From Nitrincola sp. A-D6 (GTDB taxonomy: Bacteria; Pseudomonadota; Gammaproteobacteria; Pseudomonadales; Balneatricaceae), in contig NZ_JRLB01000031.1 of the NCBI RefSeq assembly GCF_000764495.1, forward strand, positions 30,377 to 94,376: a DNA stretch of 64,000 nucleotides, in the 5' to 3' direction. Below, one piece after another: positions 1 through 7,596 of the stretch; the stretch's first letter is position 1; the number at the start of each line of letters is the position of its first letter. A program made the translations under genes and the position numbers. The notes below the pieces were generated by a model. It was not told the origin of the DNA. It saw nothing but the letters and a program-made list of their open reading frames with translations, and searched no databases.

Positions 1-69
1 CTGTAACCGGTGGCATAAGATACCTGTAAGTCTTTGAAGGCTTATGTTGATGTTCGATAAGACTGAAGA

Positions 70-92
70 GTAGTCAGATAGTTCCTGACTAC
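70..92. repeat. Perfect inverted repeat upstream of the DUF6394 gene
   Basis: Arms GTAGTCAG (70-77) and CTGACTAC (85-92) pair perfectly around a 7-nt loop. There is no T-run after either arm, so an intrinsic terminator is not clearly supported. It lies about 40 bp before the first gene and could be a terminator remnant of an upstream gene, a leader hairpin or an operator. Bases 1-69 show no gene that can be recognised. Confidence 0.4.
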
Positions 93-131
93 CGCTTGGC
101 GTTAATTCCACTCTGTCACGGAAATATGTCT

Positions 132-514
132 ATGAACCGGGAAAAAGTGATTTTTGCATTTTTTATTATACTGCACTGACATTAAATTTCGGCTTTTTTG
201 TTGGTGAAATCGATAATATTGATCATCATGATGTCTGGGAGCTGTTTGCGGCCCTGGTTGTCAGCCTGATTTGTACCGTACTTAAGTTTGGGGATCGTAC
301 CCATCTTGGTGCGCTGATGTTGGCGACCAGTCTGGTGGCAGATCTGCAGTTATTGATTGCAGCTTGCACCTGGGGCTATGGCGTGAATATTCATGCAGGA
401 GGCATGACGCCTTCAATTACCGCCAGTATGGTTTCTTTCGCAGCGGGCGCTCTGATTGCCAATGTGGTGTCGGTGATACTGCTAATGGTTGAGACCATTA
501 TTGTGCGGCGCTAA
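132..514 (+). CDS. DUF6394 family inner-membrane protein (frameshifted)
   Basis: A small, very hydrophobic protein of about 127 residues. The N-terminus read from ATG 132 (MNREKVIFAFFIIL) and the later part (LNFGFFVGEID, then KFGDRTHLGA and TSLVADLQLL) together match my recollection of the DUF6394 family, which sits beside TrkA-type channels. The frame breaks at about 173/174: the ctgcactg there needs one more G (ctggcactg) to restore LALTLNFGFF. An earlier ATG at 126 is possible, but 132 is better spaced from the purine stretch around 118-122 and matches the family start. Its stop is two bases before the ion channel gene at 517, so the two are almost certainly co-transcribed and may work together at the membrane. 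The function is unknown. The family assignment is from memory and moderately sure. Confidence 0.65.
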
Positions 515-516
515 GC

Positions 517-2208
517 ATGCAAAATATACTGTATCTGCTATTGCGGCGTCTGCGCACGCCCTTGATCATGCTGATAGTGGTTTATGCCATTACCATCGCA
601 GGCTTCGTGCTTATTCCGGGGCAGGATGATCAGGGTGAGCCCTGGCGGATGGGCTTTTTTCACGCCTTCTACTTTCTTTCTTACATGGCTACCACGATCG
701 GCTTTGGTGAAATTCCTTTCGCCTTTACCAATGCACAGCGTATGTGGGCCATGGTAAGTATTTATCTGTCTGTTTCAGCCTGGCTGTATGCGATTGGTGC
801 TACCTTGCAGGTTTTTCAGGAAGCGTCATTTTTACGCCTGATTCGCTTGCGCCGTTTTATTAAATCTGTGAACGCACTGGATGAACCCTTCTGGTTAATT
901 TGTGGCTACGGCGTTACCGGTAGCCTGATTGTAAGGGAGCTGGCTGCGCAGCAAATCAGATCTGTGGTTCTGGATGTTGATCAGGCGCGAGTGGATAGTC
1001 TGGAGCTTGAAAATGCTCTTGTGCCTATTCCAGTATTCTGTGCCGATGCTTCCCGGCCGGATAACCTTGAGTATGCAGGTATCCGGCATCCCTGTTGTCA
1101 GGGTGTGATGGCATTGACCAACAATGATAATGCCAATTTGTCCATTGCCATTGCCAGTAAACTACAATACCCCAAACGCCAGGTGTTCAGTCGCACGCAA
1201 TCTGCACAGCATGCTGCAAATCTGGCTTCATTTGGGACAGATCTGATTGTAGACCCGTTTAAAGTCTATGCTGAGTACCTGGCACTGGCTGTGAGTTCCC
1301 CGAAAAAACATCTGGTATTTGATTGGTTAACTAATCCGCAGCATCGTGCCTTATCCAGTCTGTATAAAATACGTCAGGGGCGTTGGATTATCTGTGGTTA
1401 TGGACGCTACGGACAGGCTTTGTACAAGGCTTTAGTGCAAGTGGGTGTTGATATCACGGTGATCGAGCCGGATATCCAGGGCCGGCATACGCCTGATGAT
1501 AGTGTTGAGGGCACAGGGACAGAAGCAGGTACCTTACGTCAGGCCAGAGTGGAAACGGCTGTGGGTATTGTGGCCGGAACAGCCAATGACGCCGATAATC
1601 TCTCCATTATCATGACCGCACGCGAACTCAATCCAAAATTAACCTGTGTAGTGCGCCAGAATCGACACTCAAACGAGCGGGTATTCCAGCATGCAAATTG
1701 TGATTTTGTGATGAAGTCAGGTGCCGTTATCGCCAGTCGGATTATGGCTTACAGCCGCTCAAGCCTGTTATTGGTTTTTATTGAACATCTGTTGCAGCAG
1801 TCTGACGTTTGGGCACACACGCTGCTGAATCGCCTCAATCACCATGTTGGTGATGAACGCCTGGAAACCTGGGAGGTGGTTATCAATGAGGATAAAACGC
1901 CCGCTGTGTGCAGCTTTATAGCAGTTGAAGGGAGTCTTCAGTTAAAATATCTGATGAAAAATCCACATGACCGACAAGTGATGCTCGATTGCTTTCCACT
2001 GCTGTTGCAGCAGGGAGATGATCTGGATTATTTACCCGGTGAGTTACAGGTGTTACAGCCAGGTGACAGGGTGTTATTTTGCGGCCGTGCAGAGGCAAGC
2101 CGTGAGATGGAGTGGAATTTAAATAATTATAATATGTTGCATTATTCTGTCACAGGAGATGATGCGGGCCATACTGTTTTGGCCCGGATACTGCGAAAAT
2201 TCATCTAG
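517..2208 (+). CDS. Potassium channel-type protein with two TrkA/RCK domains
   Basis: 563 residues. The N-terminus holds two membrane helices (about 13-33 and 85-105) flanking a pore loop with the filter-like sequence TTIGFGE at about residue 60, close to the TVGYGD filter of K+ channels but with F in place of Y. Two cytosolic Rossmann-type RCK/TrkA-N domains follow. Each begins with a nucleotide-binding glycine motif: CGYGVTGSL at about 129 and CGYGRYGQAL at about 292. Such proteins are ligand-gated inner-membrane K+ channels or channel-like proteins regulated by NAD(H), nucleotides or ions. The gene follows the DUF6394 gene after two bases, a pairing that suggests a joint role. IGFGE rather than GYGD leaves ion selectivity open. 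Class confidence is high; the physiological ion is inferred. Confidence 0.85.
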   Translation: MQNILYLLLRRLRTPLIMLIVVYAITIAGFVLIPGQDDQGEPWRMGFFHAFYFLSYMATTIGFGEIPFAFTNAQRMWAMVSIYLSVSAWLYAIGATLQVFQEASFLRLIRLRRFIKSVNALDEPFWLICGYGVTGSLIVRELAAQQIRSVVLDVDQARVDSLELENALVPIPVFCADASRPDNLEYAGIRHPCCQGVMALTNNDNANLSIAIASKLQYPKRQVFSRTQSAQHAANLASFGTDLIVDPFKVYAEYLALAVSSPKKHLVFDWLTNPQHRALSSLYKIRQGRWIICGYGRYGQALYKALVQVGVDITVIEPDIQGRHTPDDSVEGTGTEAGTLRQARVETAVGIVAGTANDADNLSIIMTARELNPKLTCVVRQNRHSNERVFQHANCDFVMKSGAVIASRIMAYSRSSLLLVFIEHLLQQSDVWAHTLLNRLNHHVGDERLETWEVVINEDKTPAVCSFIAVEGSLQLKYLMKNPHDRQVMLDCFPLLLQQGDDLDYLPGELQVLQPGDRVLFCGRAEASREMEWNLNNYNMLHYSVTGDDAGHTVLARILRKFI

Positions 2209-2339
2209 TTCAGTGAGTGTCTCACTACCAACTATGTGGTTAAAGTCAAGACTATCAATTAGTCGTATTTGCGCTTATATTTGAGCTTGATGATTACATT
2301 AGAATCCATGCGTTTAAGTGTGTACACAGTGAGGTGCTG

Positions 2340-3218
2340 ATGAACCGTTTTACACTTCCTCTTTTAACCCTTCTGATCGGACTGTTTTTGTTACCCATGG
2401 AGGCTGAGGCAAAACGCTTCGGTGGAGGCATCAGCGGTGGAAAGTCTTTTGCTGTGCCTCAGCGTCAGGCGACCCCTCCTGCACAACGACAACAGCAACG
2501 TCAGGACGGTGCTCAGAATCAGCAGGCGGCGCGTCCCGGTATGGGTGGTTTGATGGGTGGCTTGCTTGCCGGTGGTTTGTTGGCTGCGTTGTTCATGGGC
2601 GGCGCCTTCGACGGTATTCAGTTGATGGATATCTTGTTGATCGCCGGAATCGGATTTTTGATTTTCAAATTTCTTAAAGGTTTGCGAGGTAACACAGCTA
2701 ATCCTCGAACCGCTTATGCCGGGCAGAGTTCACCTGCTGCTTTTGCTGCTGGCCCTGACCAGCCGACTATGTCACGTAGCGGGTTTATGCCCGAGCCTCC
2801 TGTGTCCGGGTTGGCTACAGGCTATATGATGGAACCACTGGATCTACCTGAATGGTTTGATCAGGACGCCTTTCTGGAGGCGGCCGGAAAACACTTTACT
2901 CACCTGCAAGGTGTTTGGGATCTTCAGGATTGGGACGAAATTGCCACCTATACCTCCGCTGAAATGTTGGCCTTGCTACAGCAGGAACGCGCCGGATTAG
3001 CGCATGATCAGCATACGGAAGTGGTATCGGTAATGGCTGAACTCATTAACTTTATCGATAAGGGTGATCGTGTGATTGCCAGTGTGAATTTTTATGGTTG
3101 GCTAAGGGAAGAAGATCAGGGTGATGCAACTGAGTTCAGTGAGATTTGGCACCTTGAGCGTAGCATGCAGGAACAGCCGGGTAACTGGATAATCGTAGGT
3201 ATTGAGCAACCGGCCTAG
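2340..3218 (+). CDS. Tim44-like domain membrane protein
   Basis: About 292 residues. The protein starts with a signal peptide or anchor (residues 1-25, ending AEAKRFGGG), followed by a Gln/Pro/Arg-rich low-complexity linker, a glycine-rich hydrophobic stretch (about 65-90), a second hydrophobic helix (about 95-115) and a C-terminal Tim44-like domain (about 165-292) with the typical FLEAAGKHFTHLQ and VSVMAELINF pattern. Tim44-like proteins of proteobacteria are exported or inner-membrane proteins of unknown role. The ATG at 2340 is chosen over GTG 2334 because the GAGG at 2331-2334 then lies 5 bases upstream. The gene is followed by a strong hairpin terminator shared with yaaA. Confidence 0.8.
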   Translation: MNRFTLPLLTLLIGLFLLPMEAEAKRFGGGISGGKSFAVPQRQATPPAQRQQQRQDGAQNQQAARPGMGGLMGGLLAGGLLAALFMGGAFDGIQLMDILLIAGIGFLIFKFLKGLRGNTANPRTAYAGQSSPAAFAAGPDQPTMSRSGFMPEPPVSGLATGYMMEPLDLPEWFDQDAFLEAAGKHFTHLQGVWDLQDWDEIATYTSAEMLALLQQERAGLAHDQHTEVVSVMAELINFIDKGDRVIASVNFYGWLREEDQGDATEFSEIWHLERSMQEQPGNWIIVGIEQPA

Positions 3219-3256
3219 GCGACCAGCGTTAAACATTTGTATTTAGTAACTGTATT

Positions 3257-3297
3257 CAAAACAGGCAGCCATTGATGAATCATGGCTGCCTGTTTTG
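3257..3297. terminator. Bidirectional intrinsic terminator between Tim44-like gene and yaaA
   Basis: A 16-bp perfect stem (3257-3272 with 3282-3297, CAAAACAGGCAGCCAT and its complement) has a 9-nt loop. The stem ends in A/T runs on both sides, so it can end transcription of the plus-strand Tim44-like gene and of the converging minus-strand yaaA. Confidence 0.9.
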
Positions 3298-3302
3298 GTT
3301 TA

Positions 3303-4075
3303 TCAGTTATGATCGCGTAAAAAGACAGGTGCTTCTGCACTCGAATGCTCGGGGCTATAGTAGTAGCCATCCAGATCAAACTGCAACAAAGCATCCGTTG
3401 ACTCTATCTGATTCTGGATCAGATAACGGCTCATCAAACCACGTGCTTTTTTGGCATAAAAGCTGATGATTTTGTACTGCCCGTTTTTCCAGTCTTTGAA
3501 CACGGGTGAAACCAGCTGACCCTCCAGGCGTTTTTTATTAATAGCACCAAAGTACTCATTCGATGCCAGGTTGATGATCAACGGATCACTGACCTGGGCC
3601 GACTCAGCATTCAACTGCTCAGTGAGGCGGTCTCCCCAGAAATCATACAGGTTATTACCCTTGTCTGTTTTTAGTCGGGTGCCCATCTCCAGTCGGTAGG
3701 GTTGCATCAGTCTAAGGGTTTTAGTACACCATAAAGACCGGATAAGATGCGCAAATGCTGCTGAGCAAAGGTAAAGTCGCTGTCAGACAGGCTTTGGGCA
3801 TCCAGGCCGGTGTAAACATCGCCCTTGAATGCCAATATGGCCTGACGCGCATTTTCAGGTGTATGTTGGGCTTGCCAGCTTTCATAGCGCGCAACATTTA
3901 GACTGGCGAGCTTGTCACTCAGTTTCATCAACTGGGCAATATCCTGTACCGCATAGTTTCGAAGTTGGGTAATCAGCTGTTTCGCTTCGTTAGTAAACTG
4001 CGGCATAGATGACTGGTTAGTCACGGGCTTTGAATCAAAATCCAGTGTTTTGGCTGGTGATATCAAGATCAGCAT
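3303..4075 (-). CDS. yaaA: Peroxide stress protein YaaA (frameshifted)
   Basis: UPF0246/YaaA family. The N-terminal part begins [13 protein letters not shown] and contains [15 protein letters not shown]; the C-terminal part resumes [12 protein letters not shown] and [13 protein letters not shown]. Both are family signatures, and the joined length of about 257 residues equals the usual length. The frame breaks at about 3711: GACTGATG should read GACCTGATG, giving [13 protein letters not shown], so one C is missing from a CC pair. In E. coli, YaaA limits free intracellular iron during hydrogen peroxide stress and is cytosolic. The gene lies downstream of the DUF2789 gene on the same strand with a gap of about 45 bases and ends at the bidirectional terminator. 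The break is probably an assembly error rather than a true pseudogene. Confidence 0.9.
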
Positions 4076-4119
4076 AGTGGCAGAAAAAATCCTGTGTCAG
4101 TTAAAGTTTCAAGTCCGTA

Positions 4120-4353
4120 TCAGCCACGCAAGCGACTGTTCAACTCATCAACTACCTCAGCCCAGTCAGAATCACTGGAGATAGCATCGCGCAGAAAGCT
4201 GGCCTGTGCGTCATTCCAGAAGGTGGCATCTTCCAGTTTTATCTTGTCTGAGAAAAGCTTGTGTGTGTTGATGAACTGATCGATGTGTGCATCAGTTGAT
4301 GCCAGTCCAAGCTGTTCGAACAAAGTATTCATTGTATGCGCAGACGTGTCCAT
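4120..4353 (-). CDS. DUF2789 family protein
   Basis: 77 residues, start MDTSAHTMNTLFEQLGL and end DWAEVVDELNSRLRG. The opening, the FWNDAQASFLRDAI block and the acidic DSDWAEVVD end are characteristic of DUF2789, a small cytosolic family of unknown function in gammaproteobacteria. The ATG at 4353 is preceded by GGAGG with a 5-6 base gap; the in-frame GTG two codons earlier overlaps that ribosome site and is unlikely. It lies upstream of yaaA on the same strand, so co-transcription is possible. Confidence 0.85.
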   Translation of the reverse strand: MDTSAHTMNTLFEQLGLASTDAHIDQFINTHKLFSDKIKLEDATFWNDAQASFLRDAISSDSDWAEVVDELNSRLRG

Positions 4354-4498
4354 ATTCACCTCCGGTGAACTTATATGCAGTTATTTTCATGGTAAGTCTT
4401 GGTCACAGGTGTGACTTTGTCAAAGCGCTGGTTAACCCGTAAACGCCTTTCGTGTATGCTTAGCAACTTCAACTTAAGTCACGTTTTACAGGTCTGTA

Positions 4499-5776
4499 AT
4501 GGGTAAAAAAACAGTTTTAACCGGTATCACTACGACCGGTATACCACATATTGGCAATTATCTGGGTGCGATCAAACCAGCGATCGAAGCCAGTCTTAAT
4601 CCTGAGTATAACAGCTATTTTTTTCTGGCTGACTACCATGCGTTGATAAAATGTCAGGATCCGCAACGTGTTGCTGAGTCAACCCGCGCTATAGCGGCTA
4701 CCTGGCTGGCACTGGGGCTGGATACGGATATGGCCACTTTTTACCGTCAAACCGATATTCCTGAAATTCCAGAACTGACCTGGATACTCACCTGTCAGAC
4801 CTCCAAAGGGTTAATGAATCGTGCGCATGCCTACAAGGCCGCTGTCGATGCCAATCGTGAGGCTGGCAAAGACGACCTGGATGATGGTGTGACCATGGGG
4901 TTGTTCAACTACCCGGTGCTCATGGCGGCTGATATTCTGATGTTTAACGCCGATATTATTCCGGTGGGTAAGGACCAGATACAGCATATTGAAATGGCTC
5001 GCGATATAGCCGGGCGCTTCAACCACCAGTTTGGATCGCTGCTGACCTTGCCAGAAGCTCAGGTTGATGAAGACACCCAACTGATCCCGGGCCTGGATGG
5101 ACGAAAAATGTCCAAGAGCTATGATAATACCCTGCCACTGTTTGCCAGTGCTGATGAGTTGTATCGGTTGATCAAGTTGATCAAGACAGACTCACGTCAA
5201 CCAGGTGAGCCCAAAGATCCGGACAGCAGCACCTTGTTTCAACTCTATCGTTGTTTTGCCAGTGCCGATGAAACCGCACAGATGCGGCGTGAATTTGAAA
5301 ACGGGATTGCCTGGGGTGATGCGAAGAAACAACTGTTCGAATACCTGGATGCCACGCTATCAGCACCGCGCCAGCGTTACCATGAGTTGATGGGAGATCT
5401 GGACTATGTTGAGTCCATACTGCACAAAGGCGCTGAGAAGGCCCGTGCTCAGGCGGCCCCTTTGCTTAGCCAGGTGCGTGTCGCTGTGGGTATTCGCCCT
5501 CTGACCTATGTGGCGCCTTCAGCAGCGGCTGCAGCGCAGAAAAAAGAGAAATCCTCAGAAGCCCAGGAGCGGGCTGAAGCGGGACGTAAGCGCGCAATTT
5601 TATTGCAGTTACAGCCCTTGCTGGAACTAGTGGCTGGCGCGGAAGATAAATCCAGTGCGGCACAGGCATTGATCGCTGAGAAAACCGCTGAAGTGGAAAC
5701 TCTCAAGAAAAAAGCCCGCCAGAAAGCTCAGAACGAGCTGGAGCTGCTGCAGGAAGCCTTGGCGGAGTGGCTTTAA
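4499..5776 (+). CDS. trpS: Tryptophanyl-tRNA synthetase, long form
   Basis: 425 residues. Class I aminoacyl-tRNA synthetase that charges tRNA-Trp with tryptophan at the expense of ATP. The HIGH-type motif is HIGN at residues 17-20 (after GIP) and the KMSKS loop is at 203-207, both intact. DQIQHIEMARDIA is typical of TrpRS. Beyond the usual core of about 330 residues there is an Ala/Lys/Glu-rich C-terminal extension (about 340-425) with coiled-coil character, as in the longer TrpRS of Pseudomonas-like bacteria. The downstream Sel1-repeat gene starts one base after the stop codon, so the two form an operon. The gene is intact, unlike many others here. Confidence 0.95.
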   Translation: MGKKTVLTGITTTGIPHIGNYLGAIKPAIEASLNPEYNSYFFLADYHALIKCQDPQRVAESTRAIAATWLALGLDTDMATFYRQTDIPEIPELTWILTCQTSKGLMNRAHAYKAAVDANREAGKDDLDDGVTMGLFNYPVLMAADILMFNADIIPVGKDQIQHIEMARDIAGRFNHQFGSLLTLPEAQVDEDTQLIPGLDGRKMSKSYDNTLPLFASADELYRLIKLIKTDSRQPGEPKDPDSSTLFQLYRCFASADETAQMRREFENGIAWGDAKKQLFEYLDATLSAPRQRYHELMGDLDYVESILHKGAEKARAQAAPLLSQVRVAVGIRPLTYVAPSAAAAAQKKEKSSEAQERAEAGRKRAILLQLQPLLELVAGAEDKSSAAQALIAEKTAEVETLKKKARQKAQNELELLQEALAEWL

Positions 5777-5777
5777 T

Positions 5778-6182
5778 ATGCGCACCCTCGGGCGTTTGCT
5801 GGCACCACTGATCTTCTGGATCGCCTATGCGTTGTTCCGCTCGCCCTTTGCCCGAAGTGGTAAAGGGCGCCATGATTATGTGATGAAGCTGTTCCGTTAT
5901 GCCGCCGATCATCAAAGCCGGCGGGCATTGTCGGTGTATGGCCATCTGCTGCATTTTCGTGGTGAAGGGGTGAGCAATCGGATTCAGGGTGCGATCTATC
6001 TGCAGCAAGCTGCTGACCTGGGGGATATGAAAGCCCAGTATCAGATGGGACGAATTTTCGAAAAGGGTTTTGAAGGCTACTTTCGAGAGGACGGTATCAA
6101 AGCACGCCACTATTATTCTCTGGCAGCGCGTCAGGGTCATAGCCTGGCCCTGACGCGACTGGAAGAGGGCGTTAACGATTAA
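5778..6182 (+). CDS. Small Sel1/TPR-repeat protein
   Basis: 134 residues. A hydrophobic N-terminal stretch (about residues 4-20) suggests a membrane anchor. It is followed by repeats of Sel1 type: AIYLQQAADLGDMKAQYQMGRIFEKG and ARHYYSLAARQGHSLALTRL fit the A-x2-Y-x2-AA-x-G/Q-x-A pattern. Such repeats mediate protein-protein contacts. It starts one base after trpS and overlaps the convergent DUF4139 gene by 11 bases at the 3' ends. No catalytic motif is seen; the specific role is unknown. Confidence 0.75.
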   Translation: MRTLGRLLAPLIFWIAYALFRSPFARSGKGRHDYVMKLFRYAADHQSRRALSVYGHLLHFRGEGVSNRIQGAIYLQQAADLGDMKAQYQMGRIFEKGFEGYFREDGIKARHYYSLAARQGHSLALTRLEEGVND

Positions 6183-7580
6183 TGCGTTTTTTCATCTCTA
6201 CGCTAAAGCGCATGGTTTCTGTGCCACCGGCTGGAAGGTGCATGCTCCAGGTTAGTTGACCGGCACCATCTTCCTGCATGGTATGGCTCGATTCTTTTAG
6301 TTCCCACTCCTGCTGAAATCCAGCGCTCAGATCGACACGGCGTCCTTCGTTTCCAGCGTTGGTGATGCTGACCTCCTGCTGTACCGTAACACTATCAAAC
6401 CCATCGCTGAACAGGGTTTGCTTACGGCTGATGTTCAGGTCGAAAGCTCGACCCAGCGACAGAACGGCTTCTTCACCCGCCGCCAGGTTATCTAGTTGTG
6501 CGGCGCCGATAAACTGCAGTTCACCTTGACGATCCGGACGAAATACTCTGGCCTGCCCAGCCGGTAAAGGTGAGTTACTCTCATCCAGTGAGGGCGCTTC
6601 AAACACCAGTTGCACTTCGGGTTGAGACTGGTGGCGCTGTTGATCCATCGCTGGCCAGATGTTGAAGTGGTGGCGATAGGTCATTTTCACCGGCAGGTCA
6701 TCAAACTGTACCAGGGGCAACTGTTTGGTTTCGTCGTGCTTTAGCGTGACTGGGTAGGGAAGACGGTAGAGGTAAAAGTCCTGCATCTGCTCTGGTGCAT
6801 TGGCCTGGCCACCCATGGCATCACTCATTGCCATCGCACGCATCATTTCAGGACGTTCTTGGGTCGGTGTGTTGATATCGCCAGCCATCAGGCGCAGGTC
6901 AGCATCCTGAAAACTACTGCCGCTGCGGTTATAAATAGATGCCAAACCCTCAGCCGCTAACGACTTGCCATGACTGTCCAGGGTAAGTACATAGTCCATC
7001 TGCCAGCCGAGGCCACGACTGAGGTAGTTGAGGTGTGCCGTGCTCTCTGTGTTTGTACCAGCGCTGACAAACTGCAAGCCGGCTTGCCCTTGCAAATTAT
7101 CAGGCAGTTCAGAAGGAAGATAAAGCGCCATTCTGAGCTATGCATCGGAATGGATTCAATCCGCCCATCACGTCGAATCAGTGTTTGCTGTTCAATGCTG
7201 AGCAGTTCGACCGTGCTGATGGTTTCCTGCCCTGTCGCCTGGTTGACCCGGGCCAGTTGAATAAATTTGCCCAGATGCGCTTGTAGCAAGGCATGGTAGC
7301 TTAAAGGACTTTGTAGCAGGCTTTGTTCCAGAATCTGGCCGGCCCCTTGAATGCGCAGTGTTTCCGGCAGCATCTGATGGCTCACATTGTCAACGCGGAT
7401 ACGTTGCCCGGGTGACAAGGCTGGCAGGCGGCGTTGATCCTGAATCATTGCCAGGTCCTGATTATAAAGAGTCAGGGTAAGGTGTGATTGATCGGCTGCA
7501 GTAATCATACCCGCCTGTAACGGCAGGGACGCCAGTCCGAGACTTAAACAAAATGAAGAAATATTCAAAAAACCACGCAT
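6172..7580 (-). CDS. DUF4139 domain secreted protein (frameshifted)
   Basis: About 470 residues when joined. A signal peptide (residues 1-25, ending LPLQAG) leads into TLTLYNQDLAMIQDQRRL, the typical N-terminal strand of DUF4139 proteins. The C-terminal half carries the RQTLFSDGFDSVTVQQEVSI and FSVEMKKRINR blocks of the domain. The frame breaks at about 7133: tcagaatggcg needs one more A (gaaatg) to run ...SSEMALYLPSELP. The ATG at 7580 has AGGAG 7 bases upstream and is preferred to the adjoining GTG. The family has no assigned biochemical role; a periplasmic or outer-membrane beta-rich protein is likely. It lies just downstream of the pseudokinase-FGE gene on the same strand (gap of about 16 bases), which suggests co-expression. 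Confidence 0.8.
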
Positions 7581-7596
7581 CACAAGGCTCCTGTGA

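Noticed and set aside
3272..3466. Plus-strand open frame across the yaaA 3' end
   Set aside because: It starts inside the terminator hairpin and overlaps the convergent yaaA C-terminus; no recognisable protein.
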